From positions 1,860,001 through 1,924,000 of the forward strand of contig NZ_AP025688.1 in assembly GCF_023168325.1 (NCBI RefSeq): a stretch of 64,000 nucleotides of DNA. Reading direction: 5' to 3'. Below are positions 41,635-49,425 of this stretch, one piece after another; position 1 is the first letter of the stretch; every line of letters starts with the position of its first letter. Made by a program: the position numbers and the translations under genes. The notes beneath the pieces are model-generated. The model saw only the letters and a program-made list of their open reading frames with translations, did no database searches and was not told the origin of the DNA. Source of the DNA: Tsukamurella sp. PLM1. Its GTDB lineage: Bacteria > Actinomycetota > Actinomycetes > Mycobacteriales > Mycobacteriaceae.

Positions 41635-41708
41635 TGGAGGCGGCGACGGGAATCGAACCCGTGTGCACGGCTTTGCAGGCCGTTGCCTCACCACTCGGCC
41701 ACACCGCC
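41635..41708 (-). tRNA. tRNA-Cys(GCA), with encoded CCA
   Basis: The minus strand starts GGCGGTGTGGCCGAGTGG; the loop CTGCAAA gives anticodon GCA, cysteine. The acceptor stem pairs and CCA is encoded. Confidence 0.95.
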
Positions 41709-41725
41709 ACGGTAAGCCCACTTCG

Positions 41726-41797
41726 AGCGGATGACGGGATTCGAACCCGCGACCCTCACCTTGGCAAGGTGATGCGCTACCACTGCGCTACATCCGC
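41726..41797 (-). tRNA. tRNA-Gly(GCC), second copy, CCA not encoded
   Basis: Its 72 mature bases are the same as those of the tRNA-Gly at 41384-41455, anticodon GCC, but the discriminator is followed by CGA, so CCA must be added enzymatically. It is first in the minus-strand order Gly-Cys-Val-Gly. Confidence 0.94.
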
Positions 41798-41835
41798 AAC
41801 TCGTCCGGACCGGCGCTTTCGGCGCCTTTCCGGTG

Positions 41836-41874
41836 CGAGAGAGAACACTACGTGAACATCGCGCGCTCTGCCAA
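41836..41874 (-). promoter_or_regulatory. Promoter of the Gly-Cys-Val-Gly tRNA cluster
   Basis: On the minus strand TTGGCA (41874-41869), an 18-base spacer and TAGTGT (41850-41845) fit a strong SigA promoter. TAGTGTTCTCTCTCG continues through the initiation region and is repeated exactly at the divergent tRNA-Val promoter. Confidence 0.6.
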
Positions 41875-41980
41875 ATCAGCAGGTCACCCCATGTTCGACG
41901 GCACAGTGGGTGTCGTGGTGACGCCACCTCGGCCTCGTCGGCTTACGGGTATGCACGGTAATCGCTGGTGGGGTACCCGA

Positions 41981-42020
41981 TTACCCTTTCGCTCAGCGGT
42001 CGTGTTAGTGTTCTCTCTCG
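41981..42020 (+). promoter_or_regulatory. Promoter of tRNA-Val(CAC)
   Basis: TAGTGT at 42006-42011, with TTACCC at 41981-41986 as a possible -35, lies about 50 bases before the tRNA. The 15-mer TAGTGTTCTCTCTCG (42006-42020) is identical to that of the divergent tRNA promoter. Confidence 0.5.
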
Positions 42021-42058
42021 TTCGGCTCGCTGGTAACGGTGAATCGGACGCGATGTTC

Positions 42059-42130
42059 GGTCCTATGGCTCAGTGGGAGAGCGTCCCCTTCACACGGGGA
42101 AGGTCGCTGGTTCGATCCCAGCTAGGACCA
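42059..42130 (+). tRNA. tRNA-Val(CAC), CCA not encoded
   Basis: GGTCCTATGGCTCAGTGGGA opens a complete cloverleaf; the loop TTCACAC gives anticodon CAC, reading the valine codon GTG that is frequent in this genome. The discriminator A is followed by CCG, not CCA. Confidence 0.94.
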
Positions 42131-42135
42131 CCGAG

Positions 42136-42160
42136 AAACCGCCTGGCGACAGGCGGTTTT
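42136..42160 (+). terminator. Intrinsic terminator after tRNA-Val(CAC)
   Basis: AAACCGCCTG (42136-42145) pairs with CAGGCGGTTT (42150-42159) around GCGA, followed by TT, six bases after the tRNA. Confidence 0.8.
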
Positions 42161-42228
42161 CCCCGTTTCGGGGCAGATTTGCGCCCGGTTCTGTCGACGG
42201 CGCGGCGCATGTGCGCAAGAGTGAGCGC

Positions 42229-42588
42229 ATGGCGGTGCTCGATGACGTCCTCGCCCTCGGCGATGCGCTGGAGCGCTCGTACCGGGTGTACGTGCGCGGC
42301 AGGTTGAAGTTCCGGGTCGGGCAGATCGTTTATGCGGCGTTCTCTGCGGACGAACTGGTGATGGAGTTCGCGTTCCCGAAGGAGGAGCGGGCCGCGCTGG
42401 TGGCGGGCGAGCCCGAGAAGTTCCACCTGCCGGCACCGTCGGACATGCGATTCAACTGGGTGGGCTCGCGGCTGGCCGCGCTGGAACCGTCGGAAGCGCG
42501 CGAGCTGGTGGTGGACGCCTGGCGGATGGTCGTGCCGAAAAAGATCTCCCGCGCCTACGATCTCGCGCACCTGAACGGACCCGGATGA
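42229..42588 (+). CDS. MmcQ/YjbR-like protein
   Basis: The 119-residue protein begins MAVLDDVLALGDALERSYRVY. The segments RGRLKFRVGQIVYAAFSADELVMEFAFPKEERAALVAGEPEKFHLP, FNWVGSRLAALEPSEARELVVDAWRMVVPKK follow the pattern of the small MmcQ/YjbR family (sometimes called DNA-binding, function uncertain). It starts 99 bases after the tRNA-Val and ends 37 bases before a VOC-family gene. I assign the family with moderate confidence only. Confidence 0.6.
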   Translation: MAVLDDVLALGDALERSYRVYVRGRLKFRVGQIVYAAFSADELVMEFAFPKEERAALVAGEPEKFHLPAPSDMRFNWVGSRLAALEPSEARELVVDAWRMVVPKKISRAYDLAHLNGPG

Positions 42589-42625
42589 GCAGATCGTGCG
42601 CGGCTTCTGCCGTAGATTCGGCTGT

Positions 42626-43060
42626 ATGGCGATCAGGCTCGAGAACGTCGCGATCGCGGTCCGTGACCTGGACGCGACGATTGCGTTCTTCACCGACCTC
42701 GGACTCGCCGTGGTCGGCCGGCAGACGGTGAGCGGGGAGTGGACCGACACCGCCGTCGGGCTCGACGGCAATCACGCGAAGATCGCGATGCTCGCGACCC
42801 CGGATGGCCAAGGGCACATCGAACTCTTCGAGTACCTGCACCCCGAGGCGATCGAGACGGAGCCGACCCTCCCCAACGAGATAGGTATGCATCGCATCGC
42901 TTTCAGCGTCGACGATCTCGACGAGGCCCTCGCGATCGCCGCGAAGCACGGCTGTCATCCGCTCCGAGGTGTCGGCGTGTACGAGGACGTCTACCGGCTC
43001 ACTTACGTGCGCGGCCCCAGCGGGATCATCGTCATGCTCGCGCAGGAGATCACAGCCTGA
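42626..43060 (+). CDS. VOC (glyoxalase/bleomycin-resistance) superfamily protein
   Basis: Two beta-alpha-beta-beta-beta repeats are seen in 144 residues: RLENVAIAVRDLDATIAFFTDLGLAVVG and GMHRIAFSVDDLDEALAIAAKHGCHPLRG, with metal-ligand positions in HIELFEY and an HRIAF-type histidine. The pattern is that of small VOC enzymes such as lactoylglutathione-lyase-like or epimerase-like proteins. The substrate is unknown. Start ATG 42626. The octamer GACGGTGC overlaps its stop codon. Confidence 0.82.
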   Translation: MAIRLENVAIAVRDLDATIAFFTDLGLAVVGRQTVSGEWTDTAVGLDGNHAKIAMLATPDGQGHIELFEYLHPEAIETEPTLPNEIGMHRIAFSVDDLDEALAIAAKHGCHPLRGVGVYEDVYRLTYVRGPSGIIVMLAQEITA

Positions 43061-43103
43061 CGGTGCCTGCTCCGAGCACAATGCCTACCAACGGAACTGG
43101 TGA

Positions 43104-45017
43104 TCAGAAGGGTGGGGGACCGTCGTCGGGGTGGGCGGGTTCGGGTGGCCGCTCGGGTGGTGGGCCTTCGGGGAAGATGGCGGCGCGGGCGGCGCGGGTT
43201 TCGGCGCGCAGCCGTGTCCGGTGGCTGCGCAGCAGGCAGCGCAGTCGTTCTTCGACGACGCTGATCCCGGCCCCGGACCGTCTCGCATTCTGTTCGTCGG
43301 CGGGTGGGCGGGGCTCGCGTAGCCGTTCGGCGGCGGCGCGGTTGCGTTCGCGGATCTGTTCGCGGCGTTTGTGTTCGCGCTGCAGCTTGGTGGGCTTGTT
43401 CCGGGTTCGGGGCTTCGGCGCCGGCAATTCGGGGACGGTCCACTGGACCCGGCGCAGGTCGGGGAACAGGGCGAGCACGATCCCGGCGGGGTTGACGATG
43501 ATTTGCTGGCCGTCCGGGGTGATCCACAGGATCCGGCCGTCGGGCAGGTGCACGTCGATCCACGAACCGGCCGTTTTCAGCTGATGATGCGCCGTGCACA
43601 ACGGATGCAGATTGCACGCCTCTGTGCGCCCACCCCGGGCGGGGTCGGCATGGTCGAATTCGCGGGAGTGGTCGATCTCGCAGCGGTGCGCGGGCCGGGT
43701 GCACATCGGGAACACGCACCGCGGGTACAGCAGCGTCAGGTATCGGGCCAGGTCCGCGGTGAGCCGGTAGCCGCCACTGCCGGACGCCCGCACCAACGGC
43801 GCCGGCTCGGCCTCGGATGTCAGCTCGGGGTCGGCGGCGGGGTTCTGCTCTGCGGCCGGGGCCGGCCGCGCAGAAGCGTCTTCAGCGACATCGCCTGCTT
43901 CCGCGGTGGACCCGACCGGGTCCACGGTGGTGTCCGCGCTGTCCAGGGTGTCCTCCTGGTTCGGTGTGACTGTGGTGATGCGGTCGCCGAACTCGCGGAC
44001 CACCGCGTCATCGCGGGCGGCGAGGTCACGGGCGTGGTCGGCGGTGATCGGGCCGTGCCCGATCAGGTACCCCGCCTCGGTGCTGTCGGGGTCGGTGAGG
44101 GTGCGTTCGTTGATCACCACGTGCACGAGCGTCCGGTACCGCACGATCACCCCGTCGGCAACCCCGTCCGCAGCAGTCCGCGGTTCGGTGTTCTCGCAGG
44201 CCCCGCAGTCGCAGCCGAGGGTGACGAACCCGCGCAGCAGCATCATCGTGCCGTCCGCGCGGCGTTGCGCGACGGACCGCGAATCGTGGTCGCACACCGT
44301 GTCGATGATGTCGTCGACACGGCGCTGGAACTCCAGCACATCCTCGGCGGGCAGCAGGGCGAACGCGGACGCCAATCCGTCGTCCTCCGGGCGGAAGGTG
44401 ACGGTGCGGTCGTCCCGGGACCGCTCCTGGCGTTTGACCGCCGCGTCCTGGTCGATCCGTTGCACCAGCAGGTTCGCGTACTCGCGCAGCGCGGGGATCG
44501 CGAGCAGTTCCCGCGGATCGGCCTGCAGCCGGTCGGCGAGGGCACCGTCGAACTCGCGGACCTTCGCCCGGTCGAGGACCCGCGAACGGCGCAACGCCTC
44601 CCGGCCGCCCGCCACGGAGATCACGTTCGCGGCGATCAGGGCGAACACCCGGGGCAGGCGTTCGACGAACCCCACCGCCTCGTCGACCGCCCGGTCCGCC
44701 GCGGTCGTGCCGATCCGCAGCACCAGGCAGACCTGCGCCTGCAGCGCCGTTTCCCGCAGCCGCAGATCGCGCCGCCGTGCCCGCAGATCACCGAGCTCCG
44801 CGTCCGCCGGCAGTCCCAAAAGCTCTGCCTCGGCGTCGGCGTACATCGTGCGGTACAGGCAGTACACCGCCGCCGTCCGCTGGCAGAACGCCGCGTTCTC
44901 GGCCCGCTGCTGTTCGAACACCAAGCTCGACAACCGCTCCCGATACCCGTGCACACCCGCCAACTCCTCGGGAATCATCTCCCCAGGTAGGTCGCGAATC
45001 GCTCCAGGTAGCTCCAT
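43104..45017 (-). CDS. DUF222/HNH endonuclease (13E12-repeat family)
   Basis: The 637-residue protein has an N-terminal DUF222 domain (about residues 30-350) typical of the actinobacterial 13E12 repeat family and a C-terminal HNH nuclease: YPRCVFPMCTRPAHRCEIDHSREFDH, NLHPLCTAHHQLKTAG, with two cysteines and the H...N...H residues in place. A basic tail follows. Such genes occur in many near-identical copies per genome and behave like selfish elements, though I see no flanking inverted or direct repeats here. Intact; start ATG 45017. Confidence 0.88.
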   Translation of the reverse strand: MELPGAIRDLPGEMIPEELAGVHGYRERLSSLVFEQQRAENAAFCQRTAAVYCLYRTMYADAEAELLGLPADAELGDLRARRRDLRLRETALQAQVCLVLRIGTTAADRAVDEAVGFVERLPRVFALIAANVISVAGGREALRRSRVLDRAKVREFDGALADRLQADPRELLAIPALREYANLLVQRIDQDAAVKRQERSRDDRTVTFRPEDDGLASAFALLPAEDVLEFQRRVDDIIDTVCDHDSRSVAQRRADGTMMLLRGFVTLGCDCGACENTEPRTAADGVADGVIVRYRTLVHVVINERTLTDPDSTEAGYLIGHGPITADHARDLAARDDAVVREFGDRITTVTPNQEDTLDSADTTVDPVGSTAEAGDVAEDASARPAPAAEQNPAADPELTSEAEPAPLVRASGSGGYRLTADLARYLTLLYPRCVFPMCTRPAHRCEIDHSREFDHADPARGGRTEACNLHPLCTAHHQLKTAGSWIDVHLPDGRILWITPDGQQIIVNPAGIVLALFPDLRRVQWTVPELPAPKPRTRNKPTKLQREHKRREQIRERNRAAAERLREPRPPADEQNARRSGAGISVVEERLRCLLRSHRTRLRAETRAARAAIFPEGPPPERPPEPAHPDDGPPPF

Positions 45018-45075
45018 GACTCAATGATACACGTGTTCGAGTCGGGGTGCACAACGTCTGGTTCAATCGAATTGT

Positions 45076-45645
45076 TCACCGGACTCGCTGCAGGTGCGAC
45101 CCGAGCTCCGCTGGCGCTGTGTGGGCCGGGCATTCGCAGGACCGCGGGACGTCCTCGTCCTCGTTCTCTGCGAGGAGCGCGACGGAGGCGAGGGCGGTCA
45201 CCGTCGAAGACCCGAACAGGTACCGGACGCGCCCGACTCGCGCCATTACAGCATCACCGGCCGAACGCGAGACGAACATCGCCACGCTCAACGCGACCAC
45301 GACGCCGGATCCGACGGCGCCGCCCCTCTGAGATCGCGGGAGATAAGCAGGCCAGACCAGTCGGTCGCGGTGCCCTCCAGGAGGAGCCCCGCGACGGCCA
45401 CCGCCGCGATCGGCATCGCCAGACTGTGGTGCCGGCTGCGGGTGGGCGATTCGGGCCGGGACGGACTGTGCGAGGCCGAGGATGCCGTCTGACAGGCCGA
45501 GATCGGTCGTGACCTCCGGAATCCGCGGCGTCCCAGAACAGGAATCGCAACGCGACGACCGCGCTGCGATCAGTGCATTACAGGCCGGAGCCACATCGCA
45601 ACGTCGATCGCCCGGAGCGTGGCCGGCGCGGGCAACGGTCCGCAT
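45076..45645 (-). pseudogene. Remnant of an MFS transporter gene
   Basis: In the minus strand, a piece resembling the first helices (RIPEVTTDLGLSDGILGLA, near 45470-45540) lies close to a piece resembling the seventh helix region (SGVVVALSVAMFVSRSAGDAVMARVGRVRYLFGSSTVTALA, near 45170-45310), while the intervening helices and the last third are missing and frames change in between. This order is that of a BC10-type MFS permease (about 400 residues) with a large internal deletion and a lost C-terminus. No start codon or ribosome site is evident. Unlike the one-base indels elsewhere, this cannot be repaired by adding a base. Confidence 0.6.
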
Positions 45646-45822
45646 TCATCCGATTAGACGACGCGCGTATTCGTGGTCTATGCGATGCCGAAACAATGTC
45701 TATTGCTCACGGTCAACGAAACGCGGGAAATGGTCCGATTATCGCGATTGAATTCGTGCGCGTTCCGAAGTCACGCCGAATGGCCGAGACGGTTCGTCCC
45801 GGCCATTCGGCGTCCTTTGTGA
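45646..45822. other. Gene-free spacer downstream of the secreted repeat protein gene
   Basis: This stretch is clearly richer in A/T than average (for example around 45650-45750). GGCCGAGACGG / GGCCATTCGGCG at 45780-45812 includes a short dyad (GAATGGCCG/CGGCCATTC, 45778-45809) that may terminate the minus-strand gene. I see nothing coding. Confidence 0.5.
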
Positions 45823-47302
45823 TCAGTCGGTGACGTCTACGCTCGGGGGATCGATGTCGACGTCGCCGTCGGTGTCGACGCTGCCGCCGCCGGTGCTCGC
45901 CTCGACCGTGGTGGTGTCGCCGCCCGCCGGGGTCACGGAAACCTCGCCCGACGGTCCGGTCACGTCCACCCCGGTCCCGGGGCCGGCCACGACGCTGCCG
46001 GTGTCGACGCCGCCGCCGACGTCACCCGCGGGGTGTTCAGCTCCGCTTCGCCGCTCGGGCCCGTGACGTCGACGGTGCCGTCGGTACCGACACTGCCGGA
46101 GCCCGTATCGACATCGACGTTGCCGCCGACGCCGACCGGGGTAGACACCTCGGCCGTGACATCGGGCCCGGTGACCGACGCGCCGTCGGTGCCGACGTGG
46201 CCGCCACCGGTCTCGACGGTGGTGCTACCACCGCCCAACGGAGTGTCGACCTCGCCCTCGATCGTCGGACCGGTCACGGTGGCGCCGGTCGGGGTGACCT
46301 CGACTTCGCCGCCCGTCACGGCGAATTCAGCCGTCACCGTGTCCAGGATGTTGACGTTGCCGTTCGCGCCCGGCGCGGAAACGTTCAGACCTCCAGTGCC
46401 CACCGAGACGGTGCCGGGCGTGAGGTTGAACTCACCGCCTCCGAGCGGGGTGTCGAGGTTCGCGTTCATGGTAGGCGTCGTGAGTACCAGATTGCCGTCC
46501 TGGAAACCGATCTGGCCCAGATTGATCGCCAGGCTCGTGTCGATGATGCCGGGGATGTTGAGCCCGAGGTTGATCACCGGCAGGCCGACGAGGAACGTGT
46601 CCTCACCGTAGGTGACGGTGACCGGCACGATCGTCGCCTGGCGGTGCCGAGCCCCAGCGGGAACGTGCCGCCCAGACCCAGGGCCGGTGTCCACGTGGTG
46701 TTGCCGTCCAGACCGACCACGGACGTCAGCGATGACTGGAGATTCAGGGCGCTGCCCAGCGGGCCTGTGATGGCGGTGACATTGCCCGCGGTGCTACCCG
46801 TGCCTGCCGGTATGGCGATTGGGGGTAGTGGCAGCGGACCCGGGATCGACACCAGTTGGCTGTAGATGCCGGTCATTCCGTACGTGGTGTTGGTGACGCC
46901 GCCGAGCCCGAAGGGGGCGCCCGCGCTGAACACGTTCTCAGCACCCACGCCGGTCCAGTTCGGGGTGTGGGTGTACGGCAGCAGGCCTGCGGCCGACACG
47001 ATCGGTCTCGCTGAGTTACTCACGGGGAACAGTCCGGGGAGGACGGGGACGTTCTCCGCGTAGGCGTCGGTCAGCTGGGTGATCCGGGGCGCGACCGCGA
47101 GGATCCCGGCGCTGGTCAGCAGGCCGGGTGCGTAGGGTGCGGCTGCGAGCAGTCCGTCGATCTGGGGGTTTCTGGTGGGGGCGGCGTTGGCGGCGCCTGT
47201 GGGGACGGCGATGGTCATGGCCGCGGTGGCGGCGATGGCACCCGCCGCGACGGCGCCGCGGCGCACCGTCTTGCGTGCGTGCTTGGGGGACTTGCGGGAC
47301 AT
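45823..47302 (-). CDS. Secreted valine/glycine/threonine-rich repeat protein
   Basis: The 493-residue protein starts MSRKSPKHARKTVRRGAVAA with GGAGG 10 bases upstream. A Sec signal peptide (basic n-region, AGAIAATAAMTIAVPTGAANA, cleavage after ANA-A) is followed by a unique domain (TRNPQIDGLLAAAPYAPGLLTSAG ... NWTGVGAENVFSAGAPFGLGGVTNTTYG, about residues 45-300) and a C-terminal half of acidic repeats of about 35 residues, each TPxG-x-GG-x-V-x-TG-x-G-x-VGTDG-x-VTGP-x-E. It ends PPSVDVTD with no sorting motif or membrane anchor. Two one-base losses (46640-46641 and 46025-46027) break the frame. I do not recognise a family; it looks like a surface or matrix protein. Confidence 0.7.
45826..46245 (-). 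repeat. Coding repeat array (about 35 residues per unit, four units)
   Basis: Four imperfect units beginning TPLGGGSTTVE, TPVGVGGNVDV, TPRGDVGGGVD and TPAGGDTTTVE, each followed by VGTDG/VDTDG and VTGP-like elements. Degeneracy is high at the DNA level, so selection on the protein pattern is more likely than recent duplication. Confidence 0.6.
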
Positions 47303-47697
47303 GGGGGACGACCTCCGGTTCATGAAGGCACGGCGGACTCGGGTGAGAACACCGGTTTGTTGCGTGGGACCCATCAGAAAATCGAGGCGTCTGCGCTCGG
47401 TAGGAGTGCTCTAAGCGGCGCCTGTGCATCTGCTGGAAGCTCTGAAGTTATCAGCTCGGTGTGTGAAAAGTCACCATTTACTCCGCGATTCATCCGATTG
47501 GATGTTCCCGCCGATGGAACAACGAATTAGGTGAACCGATGAGGCAAACTCGCTGGTAGCTTTGCGATCGCCGGGAATTGAAACGTGTTTTTGTCGTAAC
47601 GTGTGGCTATGTTTTGAATAGCGATCGCAAGAATCGTGGACCGCGCACATCGGTGTCCAACGGACTCGCGTGGCTACCCCGGGCTACCGTGAACGAT
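47303..47697. other. Gene-free divergent promoter region
   Basis: This 395-base spacer lies between two divergent genes and is A/T-richer than its surroundings, most clearly at 47455-47620. A direct repeat of CGATCGC-type words (GCGATCGCCGGG near 47563 and GCGATCGCAAG near 47621) is visible. It probably holds the promoters of both genes; I cannot assign boxes with confidence. Confidence 0.5.
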
Positions 47698-48410
47698 GTG
47701 TTCACTCCCACGGAACGTCAGGACGTCGCCAACCGGATGATCGCGGCCGCGGAGGGCCTGGAAGGCGTCACGGCTGGAGCTGTGGTCGGTGCGGCGGCGG
47801 CAGGCGCTCTCGACGACGACACCGGCATCGACCTGCTACTCGCGGCGGCGCCGGGCGCCGTTCTCGATGAGCTGCGAGGACACTGGACGCGATTGCTGCA
47901 CAACGACTTCGGTGCGCTGCATCACACCCGGGAGGACGGCGCACTCATCTACCTGCTGCCGGATCTGCTCACGGCGCGCGTCACGATCGTCCCCGGCGCG
48001 CTGTTCGGGCCGCGCCCGGGGAACCGTTCCAGCAGGTGTTCGGTCCCACCGGGCCGCACGGGGCGGCGCCGTCGGGCCCGCCGGACGTGGTGGGACCCGC
48101 GTGGCTGGCCGCGCTCCGCACTCGGGCGGCGCTGCGCCGTGGCGACGGTCCCGCGGCCGCGGTCGCGCTCGACGCGCTGCGGGCCGCACTCGTGAACCTA
48201 GCGGGCCTGCGGACGGGGGCACCGTCTGGCTACCTGCCGCGCGAGGACCGCGACCGGATCCGCGGCACCGAGCCGACATCGCGCGACTACGTCGAGGTCG
48301 AACACGCCTTCGGTGTCGCGGTGCAGATCCTCGACTACGAGCTGCAGATCGTTGCGCCGGCGATCGCCGACGCGGTGGCACTGCCGTTGCTCGAGGAGGT
48401 CGCCGGCTGA
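47698..48410 (+). CDS. Nucleotidyltransferase-like protein
   Basis: About 237 residues after one G is restored at 48017-48020. GVTAGAVVGAAAAGALDDDTGIDLLLAAAP resembles a degenerate GSxAxGxxDxxSDIDLxL nucleotidyltransferase motif, with only part of the metal carboxylates clear, followed by RTREDGALIYLLPDLLTARVTIVPG. The helical C-terminal half (AWLAALRTRAALRRGDGPAAAVALDALRAALVNLAGLRTG) is like the substrate-binding domain of streptomycin adenylyltransferase-type proteins. Start GTG 47698. Substrate unknown; it could be inactive. Confidence 0.6.
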
Positions 48411-48428
48411 CGCCGGTACGGTGGAACC

Positions 48429-48851
48429 ATGCCCGACCAGCGCAGGAACGTCGCCACGTCCGGCCCGCGGGCGTGGCGGGCGAGGATCAAGTCCACGAAG
48501 CAGGGGAGCCTCGTGTGGCGCATCGCGGTCGGCGTCATCGGGGGCGTCGTCCTGATCGCGGGCATCGTCGCGATCCCGTACCCGGGCCCGGGGTGGCTGA
48601 TCGTGTTCGCCGGCCTCGGCATCCTGGCCACCGAATTCGAATGGGCCCACCGGCTGCTGCGGTTCGCGCGGTCCAAGTACGACGCGTTCGCCGAGTGGCT
48701 GAGCCGGCAGAACGTCGTGATCAAGGGGCTGTTCGCTCTCGGTACGTGCGCGATCGTGCTCGCCACCGTGTGGCTGCTCGGCGCGGCGAAGATGATCGCC
48801 GGGTGGTTCGGCATCCACTGGGCCTGGCTGGCCAGCCCGATCTTCGGCTGA
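48429..48851 (+). CDS. PGPGW-domain (TIGR02611-type) transmembrane protein
   Basis: The 140-residue protein has a basic N-terminus and two to three helices, with the signature IVAIPYPGPGWLIVFAGLGILATEFEWAHRLL in the first pair and a final helix pair FALGTCAIVLATVWLL/WFGIHWAWLASPIFG. The family is actinobacterial and uncharacterised. It lies 18 bases after the nucleotidyltransferase-like gene, and its TGA overlaps the ATG of the FhuF-like gene (TGATG), so the three form an operon. Confidence 0.83.
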   Translation: MPDQRRNVATSGPRAWRARIKSTKQGSLVWRIAVGVIGGVVLIAGIVAIPYPGPGWLIVFAGLGILATEFEWAHRLLRFARSKYDAFAEWLSRQNVVIKGLFALGTCAIVLATVWLLGAAKMIAGWFGIHWAWLASPIFG

Positions 48852-49373
48852 TGAAGGCAGCGATCGGCGCGCTGCGGCTCGGCGTCGCGGCCCCCGACGA
48901 CAGGGTGGCCGGCGTCCTCTACTGGTACGCGCTGTCGGGTGCGCTGGCCCGCCTCGCCGCCGCCGGCCGCGACGCCGCGAGCGCCCCGGTGCGGTCCGGC
49001 TCCGGCGGGTGGCCGGAGCCGGGGAGGCGGCACCGTCGGCCGACCCGGACGCGAGCCTCGCGCGCACCTTCCACGCACTGATCCCGGCGATCGCCGCGGC
49101 CTCCGGCGCCACCGAACGCTCACTCTGGGCGATCGCCACGGACTCCATCGCCTCGGCCGCGCTCGGCGCGCCCGTCCCGTCCGTCGCCGCCGACGGTGCG
49201 CTCACGGCCTGCGGCCCGCAGGCCCCGCCCGCGCGGTTCGAGCAGGTGCCGGGGCGCGGCCTGGTCGTCCGACGGGGCTCCTGCTGCATGCTCTACCAGT
49301 GCCCCGGGTGCACGAAATGCCTGAGTTGCCCGCGGCGACGCCAGGGGAACGCCTCGAGCGCCTGCGGCAGTAG
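48851..49373 (+). CDS. FhuF-like [2Fe-2S] protein (ferric iron reductase C-terminal motif)
   Basis: About 174 residues after restoring one G near 49011 and one C near 49330. The C-terminus RRGSCCMLYQCPGCTKCLSCPA holds the exact C-C-x10-C-x2-C cluster pattern that binds the [2Fe-2S] centre in FhuF-type siderophore reductases. The N-terminal part (GVLYWYALSGALARLAAAG, LARTFHALIPAIAAASG) is weakly similar to the family's helical domain. It probably frees iron from ferric siderophores in the cytosol. No siderophore transport genes are adjacent. Confidence 0.75.
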
Positions 49374-49425
49374 TTACTCTCACGTACGATCGCCGCAGTC
49401 CGCTTCCCGGGGAAAGGCGAAGGGC

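Noticed and set aside
43104..45017. An insertion sequence or intron around the DUF222/HNH gene
   Set aside because: No terminal inverted repeats, target duplications or transposase are visible; the family usually occurs as free-standing genes.
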